Assembly: GCA_949317995.1 (NCBI GenBank)
Contig: OX439045.1
Span: forward strand, 10,772,174 to 10,836,173
From: Acholoe squamosa
Lineage: Eukaryota; Annelida; Polychaeta; Phyllodocida; Polynoidae
Length of the DNA stretch: 64,000 nucleotides
Direction of reading: 5' to 3'
Of the stretch, positions 38,401 through 50,040 are shown piece by piece. Numbering within the stretch: the stretch's first letter is position 1; every line of letters starts with the position of its first letter. The translations under genes and the position numbers were made by a program. The notes beneath the pieces were generated by a model. It saw nothing but the letters and a program-made list of their open reading frames with translations, was not told the DNA's origin and made no database searches.

Positions 38401-38994
38401 ACCATAGATTAGTATTTTGATCAGATATAGAGTATGATATACTTGATATATATCATTGATTTCCTCAATCATGTTTCATCCACAGATTAAAAAAAAAAGC
38501 GTCACAATAAACCTCATAGGCTGCCTGAGAGTAGATTAAAAGGTTAGTATTGTTGAAAACTTCCACCTGTGAGCAACTCACACCTATACACTTTGCACTC
38601 CTCTCATTGTCTTGCCAGCTAAACACATTGTGAATGAAGCACACTAAGAGCAAAATGTTGTCCTCCGCCATGTGGCTCTCACTGAGGCTCTTAAAGGGCT
38701 TAATATATTTCGAAGTAGCCATCTCTCCCTAAAATGACACTATTTTATTCGATTCTATGGTGTCACAAATCCACATATTGGTGGACATTTATGCTTTGAA
38801 AACATAACAATACATGCTTTATCAGCCTCAATAATTTGTTCATTTCCCGTTCACTTACCAGGGCACCTTTGATGCCTTATTCAAATATCACGGGTGCAGT
38901 CCTCAATGAGATGCAGGCATTCAGTAGCACTGAATAGTTGCATCATAGGAATGTCTGGGTGCTTAAACTGGTCACTAACCTTTCTCTTATCCTA

Positions 38995-39262
38995 TATCCT
39001 GGCTTTATGAAAAGGCTCATTTAAGTCATTAACTTCCAGGGGGTAGGTTTTTATTGCAGTCACCATATAATCACAAAATTGATTCATCACGTGCCTTACA
39101 CATAACTTATGCATCACACTACACCTTTAGCATCCCAGGATGTTTACTTTCAGATAACACCAAAAATAGGAAAAATAGTTAAATAGTGTTTATTCTCCAG
39201 CATCCTAACCCAAAAAAGACCCTGAAAAGCAGAAAGTGGGAGCTTTGGCAGGATAAAATTTT
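38995..39262 (+). mobile_element. Short deletion derivative related to the 13-kb element
   Basis: 38995-39066 matches the left subterminal part of the 13-kb element (4847-4920, 'ggctttatgaaaaggctcat'), and about 39150-39250 matches its right subterminal part (17.68-17.76 kb, 'cccaaaaaagacc'). C1 lacks the block at the paralogous point (22.52 kb). A degenerate 20-bp motif lies near 39081-39103. The exact termini are unclear. Confidence 0.6.
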
Positions 39263-41162
39263 AATTTCATTACTCAATCCATGTGCACATGGAGAGTTTC
39301 AGCTGAGTATGGCATGGGAGGGGGTAGTATCAAGCTGATCCTGTCACAATACTCATGCAAGTCAGGAGGTCATTTCTTAACGGCCTACGACTGCAACCTT
39401 CAAGTAGTACCTTAAGAAATGGCCTCCAAATATGTAGTAGACTCCAGCAGAATATCGTTATTTTGAGAGTGTCAACTCCTCCTATGTCTCCTTATTGTTT
39501 GGGGTTAGCTCAGTTGTAGTTTGTTTAAGAATAAACCAAAGCAGTCAATTGTCAGTGTGATGTTTGAATGTAGCCAGGGAAAGTCCCTGACATGGGCTAG
39601 AGTAATTCATCATTAGAACAATATATATCACAAGCCTACATCAGAGGCCAATATAATGCGCACGAATAGTTAACATCTAGATGTTTATGAACCATTCCAT
39701 TTATGTATTTACTTAAAAATCATTGCCTATTATGCCATATGAAATGGCAACCAATGCATTGTTGCACCATAAAAGTGACATTGAGTGTGTCCAATTGTTG
39801 TAAACAAGTCAAGTACTATTAATTGGTCTAGTCATACATTGACTGGGTTCTTGGTAGGTTGGAAGGAAATGTCCATCTTTATCCTTTTCAGATTTTTTTT
39901 TTCATTCTTCAGATCTTTACTGTTTGTTGCTTCCATGCGTTATAAGACAACAGGCAGTCAAAATTCGAAGGTCATTGTCTATTCTTTAACTATTACAAAA
40001 GCCATCATCGCTGGTTATTAAATCAAGATTATTGACTGTGTCAACCTACTGTGATGTGAAGGTGCTATATGCTATCCACAGACATAAATCGGACGGATTA
40101 GCACTAATCCGACCAATTTTTTTCTATACTTTTGATATATTATAAATAGTCGGATTAGGGTTATTCCGACCGATTGTATGGCTGTGGAACCAACGCTGAA
40201 GCAAAGCTTTCAGGCTGTAAAGCAGTTGGGAAAGTCTGAGTTCTTTTTTTTTAATTCAAAGTTGCCGATAAAAATGTTTAGAAAATTATCCCCTTGTGAT
40301 ATACCAGATATGAAGCTTTAAAGTCTACTTTAAAAGGGAAGGGCCTATAGAACCTTTCACCCTATTGAAATGTCAATAAACTTGTAGAACGTGTACCGGC
40401 AAACTGCGCAGGCAGGAATCAATGGATGCTCCCAAAGAGACACTTAACAAATCAGATTTGAAGTCAGGTCACTGACACTGCTATTTCAATACCCTCAAAC
40501 CCTTTTATTTTGCTTTTTCTCCTCCGCTGTTCCCCTTATTTATCACCTTCATTATACTCATTTTGATACAACTTTCTCTAAAACTAACCTTTGAATAAAA
40601 CCAAGTTGTTTATTATACTAGGAGAGGAAGGAGTCACATATTGCGGAAAGCAAGCAGATGAGTGAACTAAAGGATTTGTACCAAGTTCTGCCTGCAGTCT
40701 CCCTCATTGATAGATGTATTGTGGGAAGGATTGCAATTGGATAGCTGTATGTAATACAAAAGGCACTGCAGGACACAGCAGCAAATGGTAGGGAAAATTA
40801 TGTCTTTTACAAGTTTTGAATAGCTGGCAAAGCCAAATCAATGCAGGGGTAGTTGCATCATCAATACATGAGCAGTGGACAGTGAGTCAGTGAATATTGT
40901 TAAACACAGATATTTGGACTACACGTTGATCACTATAGACCCATTTTTCAAATTACATAGCAGGCCTGACAAGGAAAACTTGCATATTCAATAGATTTTC
41001 CTGAGAAAGGTCCTAAAACTTAATCAACAACTTCTCTTGATCTAAAGCTGGAGATGATCAAACATTAAGGAAGATACTTTTATTTTCATCAGGGAGTAAA
41101 ACATCATCTAAGTGTTAATAAATTTAGTTGTGCCCCCTTATGTTGTTCAACTGGCAGTGCAA

Positions 41163-41667
41163 TTGATATTTGCCTCCCGTTATCACACAGTATACATACT
41201 GATGATGTACTATTCTCATATACCTTGGTGTGTACTGAAAACTAACAAGTTGGTTTTAATTGGAGTCAGTATCAAGGATTCCTGTACAGAACTACATTAA
41301 GGTCTAAAGTTTTCTAAACTGATTTGATAAAAAGGAATATTCCTTCTATGCTACAGAACTGACCCGATGAATCATAGAACAGACAAGTGTGAAATTTTGC
41401 CCCTACGTCTAGCGTCAGGTGGCCTTATTTGATTATCAAAAGAAAAAAAACATGAACAGGTATTGGACAGATCACAGTGATGTACAGATTATAGTTGAAT
41501 GTAGAACCAACCAGTAAAGTGTGTGATGAAGTCTCCCCCTAGTGGTGGTACAATGAACCAGGACTCCCCCTAATGTGTTCAATAATCACTCAAAGTGATT
41601 ATTGCACACTTAGTATGACACAGTTTATTTGCCTGACATTCTTTTTAGAAGGGGTTGGAATTCAGTT
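41163..41667. other. ~505-bp segment present in C2 only
   Basis: C1 reads 'ggcagtgccatgttgtgg' continuously near 26.45 kb, whereas C2 has ~505 extra bases after 'ggcagtgc'. No termini recognised. Confidence 0.45.
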
Positions 41668-42163
41668 TCATGTTGTGGCCAAGGTTTATCCATCCTAATT
41701 TCCTCATGCAGTCGTCTCTGAAGTTGTGCATCCAAGACCAACCCTAAATACTTGTAACCTTGTGATGAACCCATTCATGGTCCAATCTCCTTCCCTCACC
41801 TATTGACAATAATCTAAAGGGGCCTAATTGACAAATATCCCCATTAGCCATTCATTTGTCAGGTAAAGTATCTGAAGATTCTCCCCTTCTGATTCCTTAG
41901 GTACCACCTGTGTCAAGCTCTCCAGCCTAGAGTGAAATTAAACCAAACATATGAGGCCCATAATCCCACAAACCAGTCAATGTCAGTTAGCCACAGGAGG
42001 TACCTATTTAAAAGAAAAGTAGGGAGCAAGTTGGATTTAAGTGTCAGGGGTCTAAGGGCCATCATTTGCAAAAAGAAGAAAAAGTGTGTTGATGGTCTTG
42101 CCTTTTCCAAGATCGTTTGTAAGCTTTTTATTATTTTTTTGGGGGCATAACTTCTTATAATAC

Positions 42164-42745
42164 TGTAGGGGCCAGCTCTGGCTGTGAGTCCATGGCGGTA
42201 TGCTATCTGTCCCTGTTCCAGTTGCACCAGCCCCAAGGGGCTGGTCAGCCAGTGAACACTGCCCCCTTGTGTCATACTGATCCAGATGTAGGTGTAGAAA
42301 CCCGGTGTTTCCATGTACGTTTTCGCCGACCTCTACATTGGTGCAAACACCACGTGGCCCTGTCCGGGTAAGTGGGGTCTACGGAACTTGGTGGCTGTGC
42401 CGGTATGACACAGTTAATGCATCAACCTGCTAGGGGTAAACTAGTCACCTGCAGGAGGTTGGGTTGGAGGAGTAGGGTTGGCTGAAGCTGGTGGGGAGGA
42501 GTGTAGGGGTCAGCTCTGGCTGTGAGTCCATGGCAGTATGCTATCTGTCCCTGTTCCGGTTGCACCAGCCCCCAGTGGCTGGTCAGCCAGTGAACACTGC
42601 CCCTCATAACAATCCAGATGTAGGTGGAAGGTAGAGAACGTCAGGTCTGGGGATGTAGCTCAGTGGTAGAGCGCTCGCTTGCAAGTTGAGAGGTCCCGGG
42701 TTTGAAACCCAGTGTTTCCAAGTACGTTTTCGCCGACCTCTACAA
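42164..42745 (+). mobile_element. TRIM-like miniature LTR element with a tRNA gene in its LTR
   Basis: Two direct repeats, 42164-42336 (173 bp) and 42502-42745 (244 bp), both begin TGTAGGGG, continue 'cagctctggctgtgagtcca' and end 'cgccgacctctaca'. They flank a 165-bp non-coding interior. Just inside the first repeat is TTGGTGC, as expected for a primer-binding site; just before the second is the purine-rich GGTGGGGAGGAG, as expected for a polypurine tract. ATAC at 42160-42163 and 42746-42749 is a 4-bp target duplication. The size difference is mainly a ~71-bp loss in the first repeat removing most of the tRNA sequence. No protein is encoded, so mobility would depend on another element. Confidence 0.75.
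42650..42721 (+). tRNA. tRNA-like gene, anticodon GCA (Cys) by position, inside TRIM LTR
   Basis: 72 nt fold as a cloverleaf. The acceptor stem GGGGATG/TGTTTCC pairs throughout with wobbles, including G3-U70, the usual alanine identity pair. The D arm GCTC/GAGC with AGTGGTA is perfect and carries a good A box. The anticodon stem CTCGC/TTGAG has one C-T mismatch, with loop TTGCAAG and anticodon GCA at 42682-42684. The T stem CCGGG/CCCAG has one mismatch, and the T loop TTTGAAA lacks the conserved C56. A Cys anticodon with an Ala-like acceptor suggests a decayed or re-purposed tRNA serving as an internal pol III promoter rather than a working tRNA. Confidence 0.6.
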
Positions 42746-44030
42746 TACAATGTTAATTCATTTTAGATATCTCCAAGTAGCAGTGTTAGGAGGTTTGGAT
42801 ATTTTGGGGAATGTCCATTATCGGGAGGAAACAGATAGTTGCCTAAACACACCTCTCCCTCTCCCTATTGAAATCACCATGAATGTCTCCATTCCCTCGA
42901 GGTAGTGTATACAGGAACTGAGCCTGGAGAAATCAGTAAAAGCCCCCCAAACAGACACTTAACAAATCTGATTTGATGTCGAGTCACCATCGTTCCCATC
43001 CCAACATGCTAAGACTCAAAAAGTCTATCTTTAAATATCTCCAGGGGGCTTCCTTAGAAGTCTACAAGAAAAAAGGGTCCTTCTGGATCCGAGGGCCATT
43101 TCGAGTTGTAGTGAAATTTCAGGGTGTTTTAGTAGGCTCCTTAGAAATGGCCACCTTAGTGTCAAGCTTCCTGTCATCACAAGTTTCTTGCCCTATGATA
43201 TCAGCCTCTTCAATTGGTGTGTGAAAAATAGTTTGTAACACCATATGGCCAAATCATGGTGACAGAGTGTTGTTCATCAATGCTTAATTCTATGCCTTCC
43301 ATTTGGTAGTTTGTTCTGCTTATGGAAAAGACCTGTGTATGTATCATATGATCCAATTGGAGGAATTGGACAGTTATTTCTTTGCCACTTCCTTATCACT
43401 GAAATCTCACTCAACTCGATGGAAGCATTGACCTGATTGATATTACTGTGCTGTGACATGTTTTATTGGCCAATAAACAACTTTAAAGATCAAACTCTGT
43501 TTTTGATAATTGTTTCATTTTGATTTATTTCAATGAATCTTTATTTCATGTAATGGGAATTCAGTCTTCTGTGTCTAACCTTTATTGATTTGTGATTCAT
43601 CATGAAGCAGCTTTTCATTGGTCATCCCCTTTCATCGATTTAATCATTAGCATATTACATTAGGCTATGAATATTTTGATTTTTCATAATTCAAATCCAC
43701 AGTTTTTTTAATTGATCATTTTCTTCTCAATGGAAGAAGTCTTATTGAAGTGCAAATGACTTAAAGGTTCTATTCATATGCTTGACATTTCCTTTTACTA
43801 AAACTAGGGCCTTATTCAAATTATTGGGGAAAGCCCAGACAATTCTTGTTTAAAAATATCATTTTAAAAATAAATTTTCTGAATAATCTTTCAAGTGCTA
43901 TTTTATACAGGTATTCTATGGCCAGGACCTCAAATGTGTGCAACCCCGATCGTATCAATAAAAATAAAGCCTAGAATGAATTTACTAAAATAGAATAAGC
44001 TTACCTTCAAAATTGTTTAGTTATTACTCT

Positions 44031-44777
44031 GGAGCTTAATTCAAAACATCCTGGGATCAGGACCCCAGCGATCATAGGAATAAATCAGCCTTATCCTATT
44101 AAGAGATCTTAAGAAGTGACTGGGTTCACATATCCTAGCCAGCACTAAGATCGCATCGATCTTAGCCTCAGCCCTCCTACACTGTTCCAAGAAGAACTGA
44201 CTAGGCACAGGGGTAAGAGTCCCAAAATAAAGGAATAGCTGTGGAGTCACTCTTCTTCACAAGAGTGCTTATACCATTGTTCCCCGTCCCCATATGGGCT
44301 AACAAAAGAGCACAGAGTGCAGTTGACTCCCGTACAGTATTCAAGAGTTGTTCCCATGAATGTATGATTTATGCTTGCCTATTAGAAGCATTGTGCCCTC
44401 CCCCCAGGACAAAGAGAGAGAAGGGAAGAATTACCTTACAGTGCACTTAACGCATGAGTAGCCCTAAGAGCCCTCCAGAACACTCAGCAAACATCCTCCC
44501 TCCCTTCTTTATGTATGTAGCAGGCTATTCACTCTTTCGATCAGAAGTGTTCCCTGTAAGTGCTCTTGTACTCAGGTGAAACCACTATGCATTTCTTTCA
44601 CTAAGATCGCAGTGATCTTAGTGGTGGAAATGGAATAGTGAAGTGATCCCAGGACTAGCTATTCTGGACAGGCCTGCAACCACTGCATTACATAGGGTAG
44701 ACCAGCCAGGTCTTATGATATGTCCCTACACTAAGATCGCTGGGGTTGGGATCCCAGGATGTTTTGAATTAAGCTCC
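44031..44777. mobile_element. GGAGCTTAATTC-type TIR element, copy 3 (best-preserved ends)
   Basis: ~747 bp. Left GGAGCTTAATTCAAAACATC and right GATGTTTTGAATTAAGCTCC are perfect inverted complements. Non-coding. Absent from the matching place in C1, so it was inserted after the segmental duplication or lost from C1. Confidence 0.85.
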
Positions 44778-45073
44778 TGAAGGGACCTCTCAAGTGAGTC
44801 TCAAATACATGTTTCTGAATTGAGCTTGAGTGAAAAAAGTTTAGATATTCTAGCTATGATGCTGTTGTGTTTGGTATCTATTGGGAATTTATTGATTATC
44901 TCAATGAGGAACTTCAATTAGCAAAGGTCAAACATCCCAATACATCTGATTCCTTATGGCAGGTAGGGAGACTTCATATAGATCAGTGCATGACCAGAGG
45001 GGAACTTCTACAGGAGTGAACATGTGTAATTAGTACTAGGTTTACAGCTCTGCAAATCAATATTATTTATAAA

Positions 45074-45863
45074 TAATTTTTGGACCTTCTGGTTTGATCA
45101 ATGTAAAAAAATTAGTCGCAAAAAAGTGAAATTTAATTTTCTGAGCCACACAGGAGACCCCAGGTAGGTATTGAATGTACATTTCTTGGTGTTAAACAGT
45201 AGTCCCATTGCTTAAGTAGTTGTGTATGAAGCAGCATTATGATATGAAAGGTCTAAGTACCTCTATGGAGCCTCTATCTTTGAGTGACTGTGTGTAATGC
45301 GCTTGACCGATATTTGGCCAACTATGAGTAGATTTGGACTGCTGCCCACATATAGAATGTACTGTAGAAGTGGAAGAAGGATGATTGTTTAAGAACGTAT
45401 AGACCATGAAGACATAATACCTTGAATTTCATGCATACCCAATGCATATTAAGCTTGTGAGAGTAAAGTTAAGGTTTTGTGTTAGAAAATTTTGAAAAAT
45501 CTTAATATTCTTATAACGGTATGTCTCATATTTTCAAAAGTTTTCAAGCCTTAGTCCTAATTTCTGGTACACTTATTCATAACTACTATACTAGTTTGGA
45601 CATGGAATATGGTAATGACAGAGACATTATTGAAGAAGTTCTATGTATAAGAAGTTATATCGATCAAGCGTGTTACACAAATTATACATTTTTACTGCGA
45701 CTGTGATAAAAACTGACATCCTGGTAGCTAATGACTTGAATGGACTTTTTCATACAGCCAAGATATAGGGTTATCAATAAAATAAAGTCTTAAAATGCAA
45801 TGTTGAGTTGGTCATGTTGGGCCCCTGACCCCCAAAGGTGGGGCAGGTCACAAGAATCACCCT
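45074..45863 (-). mobile_element. ~0.8-kb diverged relative of the 13-kb element with one satellite unit
   Basis: Read on the minus strand it starts AGGGTGATTC, next to TATA, matching the TGGGTCATTC terminus of the 13-kb element. It then follows the left subterminal region ('aaagtcttaaaatgcaatg', 'taatgacttgaatgga' on the plus strand) and one satellite unit ('gaggtacttagacctttcatatcataatg' on the minus strand, reduced here). Degenerate 20-bp motifs lie at 45657-45676 and 45293-45312, 187 and 551 bp from the end, compared with 187 and 550 bp in the 13-kb element. C1 lacks it (near 29.13 kb). The other end seems truncated. Confidence 0.75.
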
Positions 45864-45984
45864 TATATATACTCTGCCTTGTGAACAGCATCCCCTATGA
45901 CCAATGTAGTTCATGAATTCCCAGCCAAAGAGCAACCCAGCCACTATAAATCACTTTTAATGAGAATCACCGTTTAATTTTACA

Positions 45985-46455
45985 ATAAATCTTCGTAATA
46001 TCAAATCCAGTGAAGCACCGTAGATATTGACCATATAACAAGGAAATTCTGTAAACCAGTACAGAGAAACACCTTTTTCCTGAATACGGTGAAACCGAGT
46101 ATATATCAAAGCAATTACGGTAATGCACATTTTGAATACTTACAAAGAATCTCCATAATTTCAACTCTTGTGAACTCTGTAGATATTGATCATAAATTAT
46201 AACAAGGAAATCCTGTAAACCAGTACAGAGAAACACCTTTTTCCTGAATCTGGTGAGACTCAGTATATTTCAAAACATTTACCATGAACCACAGTATGGC
46301 ATAACTTAAGTAATTCTAATCCTGGTGAAACCCTGTAGATATTGAGCATATAACAAGGAAACCCAGAAAACATGTTCTGAAAAATACATTTTCCTGAATA
46401 GTGTGAAAGCTTGTATGTACCAAAGCACTTATAATAATGCATAGTATATTTCAGT
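45985..46455. repeat. Three-unit ~157-bp tandem repeat
   Basis: 'tagatattga...cata..taacaaggaaa...cagtacagagaaacaccttttt' recurs at about 46022, 46180 and 46336, with the third unit most diverged. No gene supported. Confidence 0.85.
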
Positions 46456-46540
46456 TTCTTAAGTTGAGAGTAGGTGGTGGCATAGAAAAAAATATCCTAT
46501 ACATATAAAAAGGTTTGATTTTTGTATTGAATCAGTCCCT

Positions 46541-46562
46541 GTGTGTGTGTGTGTGTGTGTGA
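46541..46562. repeat. (GT)n microsatellite
   Basis: About ten GT dinucleotides at the left edge of the GTGTGTG-containing minisatellite domain. Confidence 0.9.
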
Positions 46563-47223
46563 GTTGGTGTAACCAGCAAATTGGGGACATTCATGGGAAC
46601 ACACACCTACAAACTGGGGACATCTTGCGAACCGGGGACGGCTCACTTCGCATGACCTTGAGAAAAGGGGGGCAATGGGTTTGGGTATCACAAATGACCT
46701 TGAAAAATGGTTATGAACATGATTTCTAGTGTGTCAACAAAATGTCCCCAATTTGGCCCGGAGCAACTTGTGCTGTGTGTAAAAAGTAAGAGCTATTTTT
46801 TGTGAATTTTTGCCTGTGTGTAAAAGTCCCCAATTTGTTTTGCACACTGAGAGATCTGTGTGTCCCCAGTTCACCCAGTGATCTGGGTGTATTGCCTAAT
46901 TAGCTTTATTGCCATTTTTGACCTCTTAGGGATTAATCCAGTGTATTTGCATAAAAATTGTCACAAATTTGAGCCAGACATTGAATCTGTGTGCCTGCAA
47001 ACTGAGGAATTTCCTTAATAGACCCTGTGTGTCTACAAAGTGAGGACAGTGTGTGCTTGCAAACTGAGGCCTAAGGGACTTTCTCTTGGGTATGGTCAAA
47101 TGCAAAGAGTGTAAACAAACTGAGGTCTTGATACTTTTCTACCCCTATACAAGAGCATTCAGTCTATTTACGAAGAATAGACACATTTAAACAAGGACAA
47201 GACATCATTTTCTAGCTGTGTGC
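46563..47223. repeat. Degenerate left flank of the 128-bp minisatellite
   Basis: Decayed 'gtgtgtgcaaactgaggac' units are spaced irregularly (for example near 46860, 46985, 47025 and 47050), becoming regular toward 47.22 kb. Confidence 0.7.
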
Positions 47224-49215
47224 TCAAACGAATTGAGGACTCAAACTCCACACAGTGTTTAGGCAAACCGAGGACATGACCACACATTGTGTGTATGCAA
47301 ATAGAGGACTTGGCTTAGATACACTCCACACAGTGTGTGTAGGCAAACTGAGGACATTAGTACACAGAATGAGTATGCAAATAGAGGACTTGGTCTTAGA
47401 TACACTCCACAGAGTGTGGGTAGGCAAACTGAGGACATGACCACACTGTGTGTGTTGGCAAATAGAGGACTTGGTCGTAGATTCACTCCACACAGTGTGT
47501 GTAGGCAAACTGAGGACATGACCACACAGTGTGTGTAGGCAAATAGAGAACTTGGTCTAAGATACACTCCACACAGTGTGTATATGCAAATAGAGGATAT
47601 AGTTTTAGATACACTTCACACAGTGTGTGTAGGCAAGCCGAGGACATGACCACACAGTGTGTGTAGGCAAATAGAGGACTTGGTATAAGATACACTCCAC
47701 ACAGTGTGTGTATGCAAATAGAGGACTTGATCTTAGATACACTCCACACAGTGTGTGTAGGCAAACTGAGGACACGACCACACAGTGTGTGTAGGCAAAT
47801 AGAGGACTTCGTATAAGATACACTCCACACAGTGTGTGTATGCAAATAGAGGACTTGGTCTTAGATTCACTCCACACAGTGTGTGTAGGCAAACTGAGGA
47901 CACGACCACACAGTGTGTGTAGGCAAATAGAGGACTTGGTATAAGATACACTCCACACAGTGTGTGTATGCAAATAGAGGACTTGATCTTAGATACACTC
48001 CACACAGTGTGTGTAGGCAAACTGAGGACACGACCACACAGTGTGTGTAGGCAAATAGAGGACTTCGTATAAGATACACTCCACACAGTGTGTGTTGGCA
48101 AATAGAGGACTTGGTCTTAGATTCACTCCACACAGTGTGTGTAGGCAAACTGAGGACACGACCACACAGTGTGTGTAGGCAAATAGAGGACTTGGTATAA
48201 GATACACTCGACACAGTGTGTGTATGCAAATAGAGGACTTGGTCTTAGATACACTCCACACAGTGTGTGTAGGCAAGCTGAGGACATGGCCAAACAGTGT
48301 GTATATGCAAATAGAGGACTTGGTCTTAGATACACTCCACACACTGTGTGTAGGCAAACTGAGGACATGACCACACTGTGTGTGTTGGCAAATAGAGGAC
48401 TTGGCCTTAGATACACTCCACATACTGTGTGTAGGCAAGCTGAGGACATGACCACACAGTGTGTGTAGGCAAATAGAGGACTTGGCCTTAGATATACTCC
48501 ACAGAGTGTGTGTATGCAAATAGAGGACCTGGTCTTAGATACACTCCACACAGTGTGTGTAGGCAAACTGAGGACATGACCACACAGTGTGTGTAGGCAA
48601 ATAGAGGACTTGGCCTTAGATATACTCCACACAGTGTGTGTATGCAACTAGAGGACTTGGTCTTAGATACACTCCACACCGTGTGTGTAGGCAAACTGAG
48701 GACATGACCACACAGTGTGTGTAGGCAAATAGAGGACTTGGTCTAAGATACACTCCACACAGTGTGTGTATGCAAATAGAGGACTTGGTCTTAGATACAC
48801 TTCACACACCTGCACACTGTGTGTAGGCAAACTGAGGACATGGCAACACAGTGTGTGTAGGCAAATAGAGGACTTGGCCTTAGATACACTCCACACAGTG
48901 TGTGTAGGCAAACTGAGGACATGGCCACACAGTGTGTGTAGGCAAATAGAGGACTTGGCCTTAGATACACTCCACACAGTGTGTGTAGGCAGACTGAGGA
49001 CATGATCACACTGTGTGTGTTGGCAAATAGAGGACTTGGTCTTAGATTCATTCCACACAGTGTGTGTAGGCAAATTGAGGACATTCCCACACAGTGTGTG
49101 TATGCAAATAGAGGACATGGCGTTAGATACACTGCACACAGTTTGTGTAGGCAAACTGAAGACATGTCCACACAGTGTGTGTATGCAAATAGAGGACATG
49201 GTCTTGGATACACTC
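47224..49215. repeat. Higher-order minisatellite: 34+47+47 = 128-bp period
   Basis: Three related monomers alternate: one of 34 bp with 'caaactgaggacatgac' and two of 47 bp with 'caaatagaggacttggt' and 'gatacactc'. Every monomer opens with CACACAGTGTGTG, an alternating purine-pyrimidine palindrome. Homogeneity is highest between about 47.6 and 48.7 kb. The many overlapping open frames are artefacts of a repeat unit without stops. Confidence 0.95.
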
Positions 49216-49404
49216 CCAGTCAATACAAAAACTTGTCAGACATTTGGAATGTCTGGCTGTATTTATGGGACCTTGGGCTACATTTTGTTTTTTACGGCAT
49301 GCAAATCGGACCATTATTAAGGTTTTTACCGCCTAAAACAAAAGCACTTACTTTTATTTAAATTTTGAAGAGTTAAATGGTTAAGTGGAAAAACTTTTCT
49401 TATA
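49216..49404. other. Non-repeat spacer within the minisatellite domain
   Basis: Unique sequence separating the homogeneous array from its degenerate right flank. Confidence 0.6.
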
Positions 49405-49765
49405 GACTGCACTCCACACAGTGTGTGTATGCAAACTGAGAACACGGCCATATAGTGTATGCCAATAGAGGACTTGGTCTTAGTTAAGGTCCATACAGTG
49501 TGTGTAGACAAATTGGGGACATGGCCCCACAGTGTGTCTATGCAAAAAGAGGACTTGGTCTGAGACACAACATGTGTAGGCAAACTGGGGACTTAGTCTT
49601 AGATATACTCCATGCAGTATGTGTAGTTAAACTGAGGACAAAGCCATACAATGTGTGTTAAAAATAGAAGACTTAGTCTGAGACACAGCATGTATAGGCA
49701 AACTTGGGACGTAGTCTAAGATATACTCCACACAGTGTGTGGAAGCAAACTGAGGACATGGCCAC
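49405..49765. repeat. Degenerate right flank of the 128-bp minisatellite
   Basis: Diverged monomers ('gtgtgtatgcaaactgagaac', 'gtgtgtagacaaattgggga') with irregular spacing. Confidence 0.75.
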
Positions 49766-50040
49766 ACCTCCCCCTCCCACGCAGCAGAATTTATATAGTC
49801 AACTTTGGCAAATTCTATTGCAGAGTAATTCTATTTACCTTTGTAAATCAGTGTAGGATACTGGTTAATCAGGGTTGATCGATCAGTTTTGATTAATGTT
49901 CTACACCACTGGTCAGGAGTGGTCTCTCCCCGCACCTTGTCAGAGTAGGACCTCTCCTAAAGGTGAACACATGCACTGCAACCTAGCACACTGATTAGCC
50001 ACTTGCTCATATGATACTGCAGCTCAGCATCGAAGGACCC
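49766..50040. other. Intergenic sequence, nothing recognised
   Basis: Unique sequence with no gene or element signal. Confidence 0.4.

Larger units (their letters stand above)
35018..45980 (+). repeat. Segmental duplication copy C2
   Basis: Direct diverged copy of 4535-4747 plus 17.84-29.24 kb. At 35.27 kb it runs 'gaagtgatttaaagattttggccaaatttgtgag' without a break, which is the uninserted counterpart of the 13-kb element site. C2-specific insertions are at 38.99, 41.16, 42.16, 44.03 and 45.07 kb. No conserved coding frame. Confidence 0.8.

Noticed and set aside
47224-49583. Many overlapping 80-186 codon frames with repeated HTLCG/TVWSV words
   Set aside because: The minisatellite unit lacks stops in several frames; frames on both strands are open and follow the repeat period.
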